Positions 1-8,244 of a stretch of DNA of 64,000 nt are shown in pieces (the first letter of the stretch is position 1; each line of letters starts with the position of its first letter). The stretch lies in assembly GCA_002307215.1 (NCBI GenBank), contig DBTU01000035.1, positions 1 through 64,000 on the forward strand, written 5' to 3'. Source of the DNA: Lachnoclostridium sp. UBA1308 (lineage in GTDB: Bacteria > Bacillota > Clostridia > Lachnospirales > Lachnospiraceae). The position numbers and the translations under genes were made by a program. The notes under the pieces are model-generated. The model saw only the letters and a program-made list of their open reading frames with translations. It was not told where the DNA came from and did not search any database.

Positions 1-339
1 TCTTATCCTCGACCTGCTTCTTAATATTTTTAACCAGTGGCAATAAAAAAGGCGGTATCTTTGCTCCGATATTCACCATGTTTTCTAGTATGCTTATTAT
101 CTCATTGCAGATCAACCATATAGCCACAATACAGGCAACTATAAATGTAACTGGTATAGCAATACCAATATATGTACCTGCGTAGATTATGAGCCAGTCA
201 ATCATTGCACCTACGGCTATCAGGAGCCACATACATACTTTTTTTGCGATACCTTTGAATCCCCCTTATAGCTGTTTAGCTGCTCATTGCGATACTTGGC
301 TGCCACCAATCCTGTAGCATAGTCAATGATGTTGCACGA
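1..339 (-). pseudogene. Phage-type holin remnant (TcdE/holin_4_1 family), frameshifted, runs off left edge
   Basis: Reading the minus strand, two frames together give a holin of the toxin-secretion/phage-lysis family. The first frame holds IDYATGLVAAKYRNEQLNSYKG. The second holds FKGIAKK, then a hydrophobic segment with MIDWLI, a second one (IPVTFIVACIVAIWLICNE), and a tail with ILENMVNIGAKIPPFL. The frames join at the C5 run at 261-265 (G5 on the coding strand); a sixth G would restore YKGGFKGIAKK, so a one-base homopolymer deletion is the likely lesion. The N-terminal ~40 residues are absent: an in-frame stop lies at 340-342. Such holins form membrane pores that release endolysins or large toxins. 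The 3' end lies beyond position 1, so any lysin partner is out of view. Family recognition is from motif memory. Confidence 0.72.
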
Positions 340-344
340 TTATT

Positions 345-536
345 CTATTCATTTTCCATAATACCTTCCGCTATTATCAGCAATACAGCTAGTATTTGGA
401 TATTTTTGTATATTATCCACGCTACGATGTTGATATTGTGGATAATTGTAAATATTTGTTTGTTGATAAATTCGAACTTACCTCCCACAAAAAGACCTGA
501 GAACTGATTGTGCAATACTTCTTTCCTTGTCTTCAT
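345..536 (-). CDS. Small hydrophobic ORF of doubtful reality
   Basis: 63-residue reading frame with one hydrophobic stretch in its middle (IIHNINIVAWIIYKNIQILAV begins near residue 31). It lies directly upstream of the holin remnant on the same strand, where the lost holin N-terminus would be, and has a weak AAGGG-like sequence before its ATG. I see no clear match to a holin N-terminus and recognise no family. It may be decayed prophage sequence rather than a gene. Confidence 0.2.
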   Translation of the reverse strand: MKTRKEVLHNQFSGLFVGGKFEFINKQIFTIIHNINIVAWIIYKNIQILAVLLIIAEGIMENE

Positions 537-579
537 TGGGCGTTCCCTTCATTTCACATAATTTGAAATTTGGTTTTTC

Positions 580-608
580 TTGACTTGTATTAATTACCGT
601 GTTATATT
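580..608 (+). promoter_or_regulatory. Promoter of the cold-shock gene, long 5' UTR
   Basis: TTGACT at 580-585, 17-bp spacer, TATATT at 603-608. The predicted start near 615 leaves about 105 untranslated bases before the cold-shock gene, as expected for transcripts whose leader acts as a cold-responsive RNA switch. The ribosome binding site AAGGAGG lies at 706-712. Confidence 0.7.
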
Positions 609-720
609 GATATAGTATTTTAAATAAAGATTGATTTCACATATTTTCGTAGATCATTTTGATTTACAGAGATATGTGTTTTTTATTGGGAATATATAAA
701 ATTTTAAGGAGGTATCTTTC

Positions 721-924
721 ATGAATAAAGGTACAGTTAAATGGTTTAACTCACAAAAAGGGTTTGGATTTATTACTAACGATAACGGCGGAGAAGATGT
801 ATTTGTACATTTCTCAGGGCTTGCAATGGACGGTTTTAAGTCAATAGATGAAGGTCAGGCTGTAACGTTTGACTTAGAAAAAGGTCAACGAGGAATGCAA
901 GCAATTAACGTTAATATTGCTTAA
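721..924 (+). CDS. csp: Cold-shock protein (CspA/CspB family)
   Basis: 67 residues, the full length of a single cold-shock domain (OB-fold RNA/ssDNA-binding protein). The RNP1 motif KGFGFI is at residues 13-18 and RNP2 VFVHF at 27-31; the N-terminal KGTVKWFN is typical. Such proteins melt RNA secondary structure and support transcription and translation in the cold or on exit from growth. The gene is monocistronic, with its own TTGACT/TATATT promoter, a long leader and a terminator immediately downstream. Which Csp paralogue it is cannot be told from sequence alone. Confidence 0.96.
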   Translation: MNKGTVKWFNSQKGFGFITNDNGGEDVFVHFSGLAMDGFKSIDEGQAVTFDLEKGQRGMQAINVNIA

Positions 925-937
925 ATAGCAACATTTG

Positions 938-968
938 AAAAAGATCGCTTTTTAGTGGTCTTTTTTTT
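938..968 (+). terminator. Rho-independent terminator after csp
   Basis: AAAAAGATC (938-946) pairs with GGTCTTTTT (957-965) with one G-U pair, followed by a T run to 968. Confidence 0.85.
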
Positions 969-1069
969 GTCCTAAAACATGCTTCATTGCTATCATACTC
1001 CGATGCTCTTTCCCTTTTCACAATGTCTCTCTGATATAAAAAGTTTATTATTTTGATCTTTCACATTTG

Positions 1070-1097
1070 TTGACTAATGATACTAATGTGTTATTAT
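1070..1097 (+). promoter_or_regulatory. Promoter of diguanylate cyclase gene
   Basis: TTGACT at 1070-1075 and TATTAT at 1092-1097 with a 16-bp spacer. A GAGGA ribosome binding site follows at 1116-1120. Confidence 0.55.
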
Positions 1098-1129
1098 AGG
1101 ACTATGGTCTTAGCCGAGGAGTATTTGGT

Positions 1130-2749
1130 ATGCATTATTTAGCAGTTTTTTCGTTTACAGCAGCGATATTGTATTTTTATGTTGGCTTTCATGCTCTTCG
1201 GGCAAATCGAAAGTCTCATTTATGTAGAATATTCTTTGTACTAAATCTATGTATGACCGTTTGGTCCTTTGGAGAAGGGTTTCTATATCTTGCTCAGAAT
1301 GCCTATGAATATTCATTTTGGAATAAAATAGCTGCTTTTGGCTGGTGTACCTTCGAAGCCTTCGTATTATATTTTGCACTTGTTCTGGTCGGTAATAAGA
1401 ATATCAGATACTGGTACGTAAAACTGATTATTATCTTCCCTTCGCTCTTGTTTTTATATATGGTTCTGTTTCTCTTTGACCCTGATATTGTTACAAAGCC
1501 GTTCGTAATTACCTTCTTCTATGTAGGTAACTTCATATATAATTTTTCCTATTTATCCGCCAGTATTTTTTTACTTGCCCTATGGGGGTATCGATCAAAC
1601 AATAGGATAAGAAAGAAACAAGCCTTTATTATATCCATATGCAGCCTCATCCCTTTTTTGTTGAATTTCTTGGTTCAGCATGTTTTACCCGCACTTCATA
1701 TTATTACTTTACCCTATATCGGCCAGCTGTTCAGCCTGATCATGCTACTGGGCGTATATTACGCTATCACCAAATACCAGTTCATGTCGATCCCGTCCTC
1801 ATTAATTACAAATGAATTATTGAATGAATTAACAGGCTTAACAGTATTAATTGATCCCAATGGGTATATCATGAAGGCAAACCGACAAGCCTATGAGTTA
1901 CTGGAATATCAGGGGGAGGAGATTATCGGTAGGTCTATTACCGAAATCATGAGTCATCCTGACATCAACCGGATCATGGAACATTGTGATACTCTTCGTG
2001 ACAGGGTAAGGCTGAAGGGAATGGATCTGCTCTTAAGATCCGGAGCTATTCTTCCATTACATATCTCAATCATTCCGTTATTTATCGATAGAGAGCTTCT
2101 GGGGGGTGTTCTGCTGATAGGAGAAGATATCCGAACAACCAGACTCCTTAAGGAAGAGATTGAAAGGCATCAGATTACGAACGACAAATTAAAACTGAAT
2201 AACGAACGCATCCTTGAGCTTAATAAAGATCTGGTTCAAATGAATATAAATCTGATGAACAAATCCATTAAGGACGGCTTGACCAATTTATATAACCACC
2301 AATATATTAATGAGATGCTTGATGCTAAATTGAAGAATTCTTCGCGAGACGGTGAAGTTCTTTGCCTTATGATGCTGGATATTGATCATTTTAAGAATGT
2401 CAATGATCGGTATGGTCATTTGGTGGGTGATATGGTTCTGCAGGTTATCTCGGATTTACTTGTTGCTAATACCAGAGAAGAGGATATGGCAGGTCGTTAT
2501 GGCGGAGAAGAATTTATTGTCGTCCTATCCGGTATTAAACTTGAAGCCGCCATATTGATAGCGGAACGTGTTCGCCTGGCTGTCTGTGATTATGATTATG
2601 GCATAACCGGCATGACGGTAAGCATCTCCATCGGTATCGCCCAGTATGAAGGTGAGACGCCAAGTGCCTTCATTAATAAGTCAGATATGCTATTATACCA
2701 AGCGAAGGCTAATGGAAGAAACCGAGTGGAGAGTCTTTTAAATTCTTAA
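1130..2749 (+). CDS. Membrane-bound diguanylate cyclase (7TM sensor, PAS, GGDEF)
   Basis: 539 residues. The N-terminal ~220 residues contain about seven hydrophobic segments resembling the histidine-kinase-type 7TM sensor domain. A PAS domain follows at about 230-340 (LIDPNGYIMKANRQAYELL), then a short coiled coil and a GGDEF domain from about 375 to the end. The active-site motif GGEEF is at 458-462. An RxxD product-inhibition site (REED, 449-452) lies five residues before it, so the protein should make c-di-GMP from two GTP under feedback control. The start is set by GAGGA 9 bp upstream. It is transcribed alone and ends at a strong hairpin. The signal sensed is unknown. Confidence 0.9.
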   Translation: MHYLAVFSFTAAILYFYVGFHALRANRKSHLCRIFFVLNLCMTVWSFGEGFLYLAQNAYEYSFWNKIAAFGWCTFEAFVLYFALVLVGNKNIRYWYVKLIIIFPSLLFLYMVLFLFDPDIVTKPFVITFFYVGNFIYNFSYLSASIFLLALWGYRSNNRIRKKQAFIISICSLIPFLLNFLVQHVLPALHIITLPYIGQLFSLIMLLGVYYAITKYQFMSIPSSLITNELLNELTGLTVLIDPNGYIMKANRQAYELLEYQGEEIIGRSITEIMSHPDINRIMEHCDTLRDRVRLKGMDLLLRSGAILPLHISIIPLFIDRELLGGVLLIGEDIRTTRLLKEEIERHQITNDKLKLNNERILELNKDLVQMNINLMNKSIKDGLTNLYNHQYINEMLDAKLKNSSRDGEVLCLMMLDIDHFKNVNDRYGHLVGDMVLQVISDLLVANTREEDMAGRYGGEEFIVVLSGIKLEAAILIAERVRLAVCDYDYGITGMTVSISIGIAQYEGETPSAFINKSDMLLYQAKANGRNRVESLLNS

Positions 2750-2757
2750 AAACCCGT

Positions 2758-2806
2758 ACATAACAAAGCCTCCGGAGTGAGAAAACCTCTGGAGGCTTTG
2801 TTATGT
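2758..2806. terminator. Bidirectional terminator between convergent genes
   Basis: A perfect 16-bp inverted repeat, ACATAACAAAGCCTCC at 2758-2773 and its complement at 2791-2806, sits between the diguanylate cyclase (+) and the chemoreceptor (-). It probably serves both genes. Confidence 0.8.
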
Positions 2807-2828
2807 TATCTTTATAAAGCTCTCAATA

Positions 2829-4325
2829 TTAATTATTTACTACATAGCTATCTATCTCTTTCGAGGTTTTAATAAGTTCTTCCACAAGCTTCTTGGATAT
2901 ATTTACCTTGCTCACGCTTTCAAGCGTCATTCCATTTGCTTCTTGAACATTTGCCATCGTCTCTTCACTAACCGCTGATATTTCGTTAATACTATTTACT
3001 ATTTCATCATTCGCTTTCAATATGGCGGTTATACTTTCAGATACTTGATCCACATTTTGATCAACCGTATCCATTTTACAGTTCACTTCGTAGAATATCT
3101 CTTTTGTTGTTAAGACGATTCCATTTTGCTTTTTACTTACCTCTCTTAAATTCTGGACGGCTTGCATAGAATCCAAGGAATCTTTTTGCAATTCAACAAT
3201 AATATCACCTATATTGTTGACGGAATCTTTACTTTGGTCAGCTAATTTTCTGATCTCTTCCGCCACTACGGCGAAGCCTTTCCCGGCTTCTCCTGCTCTT
3301 GCACTCTCAATCGATGCATTTAGTGCCAATAGATTCGTTTGCGCAGCAATGCTTTTTATCGTTTCAATAATTTGTACAATATCCGTCATCTTCTGATTCA
3401 AACCACTGATTGTTTGAAAGACATTATCATTATATTGATTCACAATTGTGTTTTGCTGATTTAACTCGTCTACGATAGAGATTCCATGATTCACACTAAC
3501 ACTCGTCTCATCCGATATATTTTTCATGTTCGCGGAAAGATTTGATGTCTCTTGAATGATTTTTTGAACATGGTTAGTTAAAAGCAACTGGTTTTGAATA
3601 CTTTCTGCGCTTTCAGCCGTTCCTTTTGATATCTGGCTGACCGCAGTGTTTACTGACTCATTGTTCATCTTCAAATCATCAAATATATGATAGACTTCTT
3701 TTGAATTATTACTGAGCACGCCGGCAACTTTCAATAAATCCGAAAGTAATTTCTCCTGTTTTTCTTTTTCTTCCTTTATACTGGATAGTTTAGCATTGTT
3801 AAATTTATTAGAAAGGTATGTAGTTATATACATATTTGCGGCATAACCTATGATGCAAATCATTTGTATATAAAAATCATTTAATTGTAAAGGTGCATTC
3901 ATTCCATTATGAACTATATTGTAAATCACAAGGACTATATTAGACAGAATTATTAAGATAGCTGATCTTTTTATTAATTGCAAATCAAAATATATGATAT
4001 AAATAGTCATAATCGGTGACACAACAGCAAATAATAAATGATCGCCTGAACCAAATAATAGAACCAAATAAAATAAGAAATACAAATAAGCTGTCACTTT
4101 TTTTATATATTTAGAGAACGGGTTTCTTATGTACATAATACCGGCTGCAAATATAATGAGTGAAAATACGATTAATAAAGCAATAAGATAATTCCAAGAA
4201 GTAATTTCCTTGATAAAATGCATATATAATTGGCTAATCACGATTAACAGAGCCAATCCGATACTAAAAACGATTACTACAAAATTTACTCTTTTCATCG
4301 CATTTCTGTCTGTGACTTCATTCAT
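2829..4325 (-). CDS. Methyl-accepting chemotaxis protein, six-TM N-terminus, no HAMP
   Basis: 498 residues. The first ~190 contain about six hydrophobic segments and no extended extracellular sensor domain, so sensing probably happens in or at the membrane. The cytoplasmic part (about 200-498) is a long coiled coil with the conserved tip around residue 345 (QTNLLALNASIESARAGEAG, then KGFAVVAEEIRKLAD), where CheA and CheW dock. No HAMP domain is evident; the last TM runs straight into the coiled coil. GGGAG lies before the ATG. The gene is single and ends at the shared terminator 2758-2806. The ligand is unknown. Confidence 0.9.
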   Translation of the reverse strand: MNEVTDRNAMKRVNFVVIVFSIGLALLIVISQLYMHFIKEITSWNYLIALLIVFSLIIFAAGIMYIRNPFSKYIKKVTAYLYFLFYLVLLFGSGDHLLFAVVSPIMTIYIIYFDLQLIKRSAILIILSNIVLVIYNIVHNGMNAPLQLNDFYIQMICIIGYAANMYITTYLSNKFNNAKLSSIKEEKEKQEKLLSDLLKVAGVLSNNSKEVYHIFDDLKMNNESVNTAVSQISKGTAESAESIQNQLLLTNHVQKIIQETSNLSANMKNISDETSVSVNHGISIVDELNQQNTIVNQYNDNVFQTISGLNQKMTDIVQIIETIKSIAAQTNLLALNASIESARAGEAGKGFAVVAEEIRKLADQSKDSVNNIGDIIVELQKDSLDSMQAVQNLREVSKKQNGIVLTTKEIFYEVNCKMDTVDQNVDQVSESITAILKANDEIVNSINEISAVSEETMANVQEANGMTLESVSKVNISKKLVEELIKTSKEIDSYVVNN

Positions 4326-4480
4326 AATTTTTCTCCCTATTGGTTCATTTAATGTACTTCTTATGTCCTTCTTGTTTTAGTTATAATTGACTCTTTATTT
4401 TATCACACATTTTTTTATTATTCCACAAAATTGTGGTAATATTATTGTTAAATGCATGTATTTGAACCAGAGGGAGAAAT

Positions 4481-4630
4481 ATGGGATACGAATATATCGA
4501 AATTACAGGAGCAAAAGCCCTCAACCTGAAAAATGTCAATTTAAGGATACCAAAAGAGCAGATTACAATTCTTACAGGGGAATCGGACTCCGATAAATCC
4601 TCCATACTGCAAGATATAAGATACCTATAA
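4481..4630 (+). pseudogene. N-terminal fragment of a UvrA-like ABC ATPase
   Basis: 49 residues from an ATG preceded by AGGGAG. The sequence EYIEITGAKALNLKNVNLRI followed by TILTGESDSDKSS matches the start of UvrA-type ABC ATPases, which read IxIxGAxxNNLKN then TGxSGSGKSS. Two glycines of the Walker A loop are replaced by aspartate (GESDSDKSS), which should abolish ATP binding. The frame stops at 4630, directly against the stop codon of the opposing cysteine-rich gene, so everything downstream of the P-loop has been lost. Full-length paralogues are typically 750-950 residues. This is a decayed relic, not a functional repair protein. Confidence 0.75.
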
Positions 4631-4771
4631 TCAATGGTTGCAATGTCCGCCGCAATGCTTACAGTCGTTGCCGCACTGAATGGATTTTCCGTTCCTTTTA
4701 CTCTTAACCATACTACTGATAATCAATGCTATGATAATTAATATTACTATTCCTGTTATAGCCGTTCCCAT
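4631..4771 (-). CDS. FeoB-associated cysteine-rich membrane protein
   Basis: 46 residues, reading on the minus strand from ATG at 4771 with GGAGG four bases upstream. One N-terminal membrane helix (residues about 5-20, GIVILIIIALIISS) is followed by a basic stretch and a cysteine/histidine tail with Cys33, Cys37, Cys40 and Cys44 plus several histidines (CGNDCKHCGGHCNH). This is the layout of the FeoB-associated Cys-rich family. It lies 10 bp downstream of feoB on the same strand, so it is co-transcribed. The tail may bind Fe2+ on the cytoplasmic side or interact with FeoB; that role is inferred. Confidence 0.9.
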   Translation of the reverse strand: MGTAITGIVILIIIALIISSMVKSKRNGKSIQCGNDCKHCGGHCNH

Positions 4772-4781
4772 AATGCCTCCT

Positions 4782-6929
4782 TCATTGATTTTGTTTATAA
4801 GGTCTGAAAATCAGATAGCAAAGACCTGCGACTAATACGAATGCAACCAGTGCTCCGATACCAAAATTGCCGGTTGTAATTAACGTGACAATTTGATAGA
4901 TACAAAGTGATACCACATAAGCCAAGCCGGTCTGGTATCCGATTGCAATCCAGAACCATTTCACGTTGTTCATTTCGCGTTTTATCGCTCCCATTGCCGC
5001 AAAGCATGGTGCACAGAGTAAATTGAATACCAGGAAGGAATAGGCTGCGGCTGCTGTCATATTACCGGCAAGTGAGCCCCAAATTTGTGACCCGTTCTCT
5101 GTTACCTCTCCAAAACCAAAAAGTATTCCGAAGGTGCCCACCACATTCTCCTTTGCAATCAATCCGGTTATGGCAGCTACAGCTGACTTCCAGTCCCCCC
5201 ATCCAAGCGGAGCGAAGAGAAATGCCAGCATACTTCCGATCACTGCAAGGATACTATCATTCATGTCCTCTACCATACCAATGGATCCGTTCGTAAAACC
5301 GAAGTTTTCCGTAAACCACACGAAAATAGTAGACAACAAGATGATTGTTCCGGCTTTTTTAATAAAGGACAATCCGCGTTCCCACATGCTGGCAAGTATA
5401 TTTCTGAGCGTAGGCATGTGGTAGGAAGGCAGCTCCATAACAAAGGGTGCCGTATCTCCGGCAAACATTTTAGTTTTCTTCAATATAATGCCGGAGCATA
5501 TGATGGCTGATATTCCAACAAAATATGCGCTCGGTGCAACCCACCAAGCCCCATGAAAGATTGCACCGGCTATTAATGCTATAATGGGAAGTTTGGCTCC
5601 GCAGGGGATAAAGGTGGTGGTCATTATCGTCATTTTTCTATCTCTGTCATTTTCAATCGTACGGGAAGCCATAATACCGGGCACTCCACATCCACTTCCA
5701 ATCAACATAGGGATAAAGGATTTCCCGGATAAGCCAAACTTACGGAAGATACGATCCATGATAAATGCTACTCTCGCCATGTAACCGCAGGCCTCAAGAA
5801 ATGCCAGGAAGGCAAAGAGAATCAGCATCTGCGGTACAAAGCCTAACACTGCACCGACACCTGCAACCATTCCATCCAGAATAAGCCCCTGGAGCCAAGC
5901 TGCACAACCGATTGCATTCAGGACATTTTCTATCAATACCGGAATACCCGGAATCCATATCGCCTCTATTCCAAATAAATGCCACCCATCACCAAAAACT
6001 CCGTCATTCGCCCAATCCGTGGCTATTGTGCCTACTGAAGTTACGGAAACATAATATACGATAAACATGATTGCCATGAAGATGGGCAGTGCCAGCCATC
6101 TGTTTGTAATCACTTGATCAATTCTATCAGAATTGCTTAATTTTCCTCTGCTTTTCTTTGTATAACACTCCTTAATAATGGACGAGATATACAGATACCG
6201 ATCGTTTGTAATGATACTTTCCGTATCATCCTCCATTTCAGCTTCTATCAGTTCAATCTCTGCGGATATATCCGGCACCTGTTTCATCTGTGCCTCAATC
6301 TTTTCATCTCTTTCCAAAAGCTTTATTGCAAAAAACCTTTTCTGCTCATCCGGTATTTGCGATCCTATTTTAACTTCAATTCGATTTAACACACTGTCAA
6401 CTTGGGGTGAAAAGCTATGTACGGCGGGAGTCGCCTTTTTTTCCTCGGCAAGCTTAATTGCCTTCTCAGCTGCCTGTATGATTCCGGTACCCTTAAGCGC
6501 TGATATCGGGACCACCTCACAACCAAGCTTCTTGCTTAATTTGTCGAGATGTATCCGATCTCCGTTCTTCTCGACAGCATCCATCATATTGATTGCCATG
6601 ATAACCGGAATTCCGAGTTCCATAAGCTGTGTGGAAAGATATAGGTTTCTCTCGATGTTTGTACCATCAACGATATTGAGAATTGCATCCGGCCTTTCAT
6701 TCATTAAATAATTACGTGTTACAACCTCTTCCAGTGTGTACGGTGATAGTGAATAAATTCCCGGAAGATCCATAATCACAACATCTTTATGGTTCTTTAG
6801 CCTTCCTTCCTTTTTTTCAACCGTAACTCCCGGCCAGTTTCCAACAAATTGATTGGAACCGGTGAGGGCATTAAATAATGTTGTTTTCCCGCTGTTTGGA
6901 TTTCCTGCAAGTGCTATTCTAATCGACAT
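4782..6929 (-). CDS. feoB: Ferrous iron transporter FeoB
   Basis: 715 residues from the ATG at 6929, which has GGAGTGA upstream; a possible ATG nine codons earlier has no good ribosome binding site. The N-terminal G domain has GNPNSGKT (9-16), DLPG (54-57), NMMD (114-117) and SALKGTG (G5). A helical GDI-like region follows to about 270. The membrane part carries two Gate segments, including GSGCGVPG and IPCGAKLPI, which line the Fe2+ path. FeoB imports Fe2+ across the cytoplasmic membrane under anoxic conditions. It is preceded by two feoA genes and followed by the cysteine-rich partner. A DtxR-like operator half-site pair lies just upstream at 6982-6999. Confidence 0.97.
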   Translation of the reverse strand: MSIRIALAGNPNSGKTTLFNALTGSNQFVGNWPGVTVEKKEGRLKNHKDVVIMDLPGIYSLSPYTLEEVVTRNYLMNERPDAILNIVDGTNIERNLYLSTQLMELGIPVIMAINMMDAVEKNGDRIHLDKLSKKLGCEVVPISALKGTGIIQAAEKAIKLAEEKKATPAVHSFSPQVDSVLNRIEVKIGSQIPDEQKRFFAIKLLERDEKIEAQMKQVPDISAEIELIEAEMEDDTESIITNDRYLYISSIIKECYTKKSRGKLSNSDRIDQVITNRWLALPIFMAIMFIVYYVSVTSVGTIATDWANDGVFGDGWHLFGIEAIWIPGIPVLIENVLNAIGCAAWLQGLILDGMVAGVGAVLGFVPQMLILFAFLAFLEACGYMARVAFIMDRIFRKFGLSGKSFIPMLIGSGCGVPGIMASRTIENDRDRKMTIMTTTFIPCGAKLPIIALIAGAIFHGAWWVAPSAYFVGISAIICSGIILKKTKMFAGDTAPFVMELPSYHMPTLRNILASMWERGLSFIKKAGTIILLSTIFVWFTENFGFTNGSIGMVEDMNDSILAVIGSMLAFLFAPLGWGDWKSAVAAITGLIAKENVVGTFGILFGFGEVTENGSQIWGSLAGNMTAAAAYSFLVFNLLCAPCFAAMGAIKREMNNVKWFWIAIGYQTGLAYVVSLCIYQIVTLITTGNFGIGALVAFVLVAGLCYLIFRPYKQNQ

Positions 6930-6981
6930 CTCTTCACTCCATTTCTTATGATTCATTGGCCAGTACCATATAACTTACTTT

Positions 6982-6999
6982 GATTAGTGTTGGCTAACC
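6982..6999. promoter_or_regulatory. DtxR/IdeR-like operator upstream of feoB
   Basis: GATTAGTGTTGGCTAACC. The halves TTAG and CTAACC are separated by six bases, the geometry of the two stronger sites at 7541 and 8245. It resembles the classical DtxR/IdeR box (TTAGGTTAGGCTAACCTAA) at most positions. I see no convincing -35/-10 pair here, so it may act as a roadblock inside the operon or be vestigial. Confidence 0.5.
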
Positions 7000-7017
7000 G
7001 TGCTGCATAAAAAAAAG

Positions 7018-7239
7018 CTATTCCACTTCGATCATTTCTGTATCCGCTTTCCGCAGTGATAGTTCGTATCCTCTCACTGTGACCTCAATCGGATCGCCCA
7101 GTGGAGCTACCTTTCTTACAAAGACATCTGTTCCTTTTGTTATACCCATATCCATGATGCGCCTCTTTATGGCACCTACCCCATTTAATCTGATTACCTT
7201 GGCCGTCTCACCACATTTTATATCCCTGAGTGTTTTCAT
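7018..7239 (-). CDS. feoA: Ferrous iron transport accessory protein FeoA (second in operon)
   Basis: 73 residues from the ATG at 7239, with GGAGGTGAAT directly before it; an upstream in-frame ATG lacks a ribosome binding site. The protein is a single SH3-like FeoA domain: it starts MKTLRDIKCGETAKV, has the RRIMDMGITKGTDV segment, and ends in GYELSLRKADTEMIEVE. FeoA binds the cytoplasmic side of FeoB and modulates Fe2+ uptake. It lies between the other feoA and feoB, all on the minus strand. Confidence 0.95.
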   Translation of the reverse strand: MKTLRDIKCGETAKVIRLNGVGAIKRRIMDMGITKGTDVFVRKVAPLGDPIEVTVRGYELSLRKADTEMIEVE

Positions 7240-7276
7240 ATTCACCTCCATTATGGCGCTTTGCGCTATCACTAAA

Positions 7277-7486
7277 TCATATTATTATTTTGGCAGCCAT
7301 ATCTTTTCCGATTGCTACTCTGGATTCCCTAACGTTAACTATCACATTGCCACCGATTTCAGATACAACTGTAACAAAACCGCCTGTTATAAAGCCCAAA
7401 TTATTAAGAAACCTTCTGGTTTCTTCCTTACCGCCGACTTTCTTGATTTCATTTTTCTCACCAACTCTTGCCATTGTTAAAGGCAT
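7277..7486 (-). CDS. feoA: FeoA domain protein (first gene of the feo operon)
   Basis: 69 residues from the ATG at 7486 (MPLTMARVGEKNEIKKVGG). An upstream TTG would add seven residues that do not fit the family. It is a lone FeoA domain of the type with KKVGGKEETRRFLNNLGF followed by GGFVTVVSEIGGNVIV. Two different FeoA proteins before FeoB is a common clostridial arrangement; they may form a heteromeric regulatory module, which is inference. It is the promoter-proximal gene, with a TTGACA/TATACT promoter overlapped by a palindromic operator at 7541-7558. Confidence 0.92.
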   Translation of the reverse strand: MPLTMARVGEKNEIKKVGGKEETRRFLNNLGFITGGFVTVVSEIGGNVIVNVRESRVAIGKDMAAKIII

Positions 7487-7540
7487 CCCAATCACCAACT
7501 TTCTCAATACAATCCATTTCTGGTATCATTTAAAATCTAT

Positions 7541-7573
7541 GGTTAGTATATACTTACCTCAATTAGTTGTCAA
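7541..7573 (-). promoter_or_regulatory. feo operon promoter with DtxR-like operator over the -10 box
   Basis: On the minus strand, TTGACA (7568-7573), 17-bp spacer, TATACT (7545-7550). The interrupted palindrome GGTTAGTATATACTTACC (7541-7558) covers the -10 box and part of the spacer, so a bound repressor would block RNA polymerase. The same operator, differing at 2 of 18 positions, sits over the -10 of the HD-GYP gene. Confidence 0.75.
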
Positions 7574-7582
7574 TAACTTTAT

Positions 7583-8191
7583 TTATTTTTTATCAATTAT
7601 TCCATCCCAATGCTCCAACACATATGCTCCGATGATTGGGTCATACATAATTCCCAGATTATTCTTGATTTGATCATAACAGTATTCATTGGTATTCGCT
7701 TCTCTATAACTTCTACTCGAAGTCATTGCATCGATGGAATCACAGATTGCTATAATTCTGGCCCCTACAGGAATTCTTTCCCCCTGCAATCCCTCCGGAT
7801 ATCCTTTCCCGTCATATCGTTCATGATGATACAAAACTATATCCTTAAGCTCATTCAAATGCCTGGATTTGCTCAATATTTCAGCTCCTGTAATTGGATG
7901 CTTTTTAATTTCCTCCCACTCCTTTTCCGTCAATCTTTCCGCTTTGTTTAGCACTGCATCCGGTACACCTATTTTCCCTATATCATGTAAATGTGCTGCA
8001 ATATGTATCTGCTCTGTGCTTTTCTCATTTAGCCCAATCAGCATGCATACCTTCAAAGCCATATCACTTACTCTCTGTGAATGTCCTGCCGTATAAGTAT
8101 CTTTTGCATCCAAGGCGCTTACGATACACTCTATTATCTCATGATAATCAACTTCTCTTATACTGGGTTTACCATCTGAATAGTCCTTCAT
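7583..8191 (-). CDS. HD-GYP domain c-di-GMP phosphodiesterase (stand-alone)
   Basis: 202 residues, almost entirely one HD-GYP domain. It has H37 (AGHSQR), the HD pair at 69-70 (HLHDIGKIG) and HHERYDGKGYP at 122-132, then the C-terminal GARIIAICDSIDAMTS. Metal ligands typical of the family appear intact, so it should hydrolyse c-di-GMP (or cGAMP in some relatives). HD-GYP active sites use two or three metal ions, often iron. It has no sensor domain. Its promoter is overlapped by an operator nearly identical to the one at the feo operon, suggesting metal-dependent repression. GGAG precedes the ATG. Confidence 0.92.
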   Translation of the reverse strand: MKDYSDGKPSIREVDYHEIIECIVSALDAKDTYTAGHSQRVSDMALKVCMLIGLNEKSTEQIHIAAHLHDIGKIGVPDAVLNKAERLTEKEWEEIKKHPITGAEILSKSRHLNELKDIVLYHHERYDGKGYPEGLQGERIPVGARIIAICDSIDAMTSSRSYREANTNEYCYDQIKNNLGIMYDPIIGAYVLEHWDGIIDKK

Positions 8192-8244
8192 CCTTTGCTC
8201 TCCATACGAATATTTTTTTTATAATCATTTTCAATTCGCTTGCT

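Noticed and set aside
5072..5424. Open plus-strand frames inside feoB
   Set aside because: They lie antisense to a well-conserved transporter gene, have no ribosome binding sites and no recognisable domains.
6178..6711. 177-residue plus-strand frame opposite feoB
   Set aside because: It mirrors the G domain in reverse and has serine/isoleucine-rich antisense composition; no start signal.
7018..7486. Frameshifted single feoA gene
   Set aside because: The two frames are each complete FeoA domains of different subtypes with their own starts.
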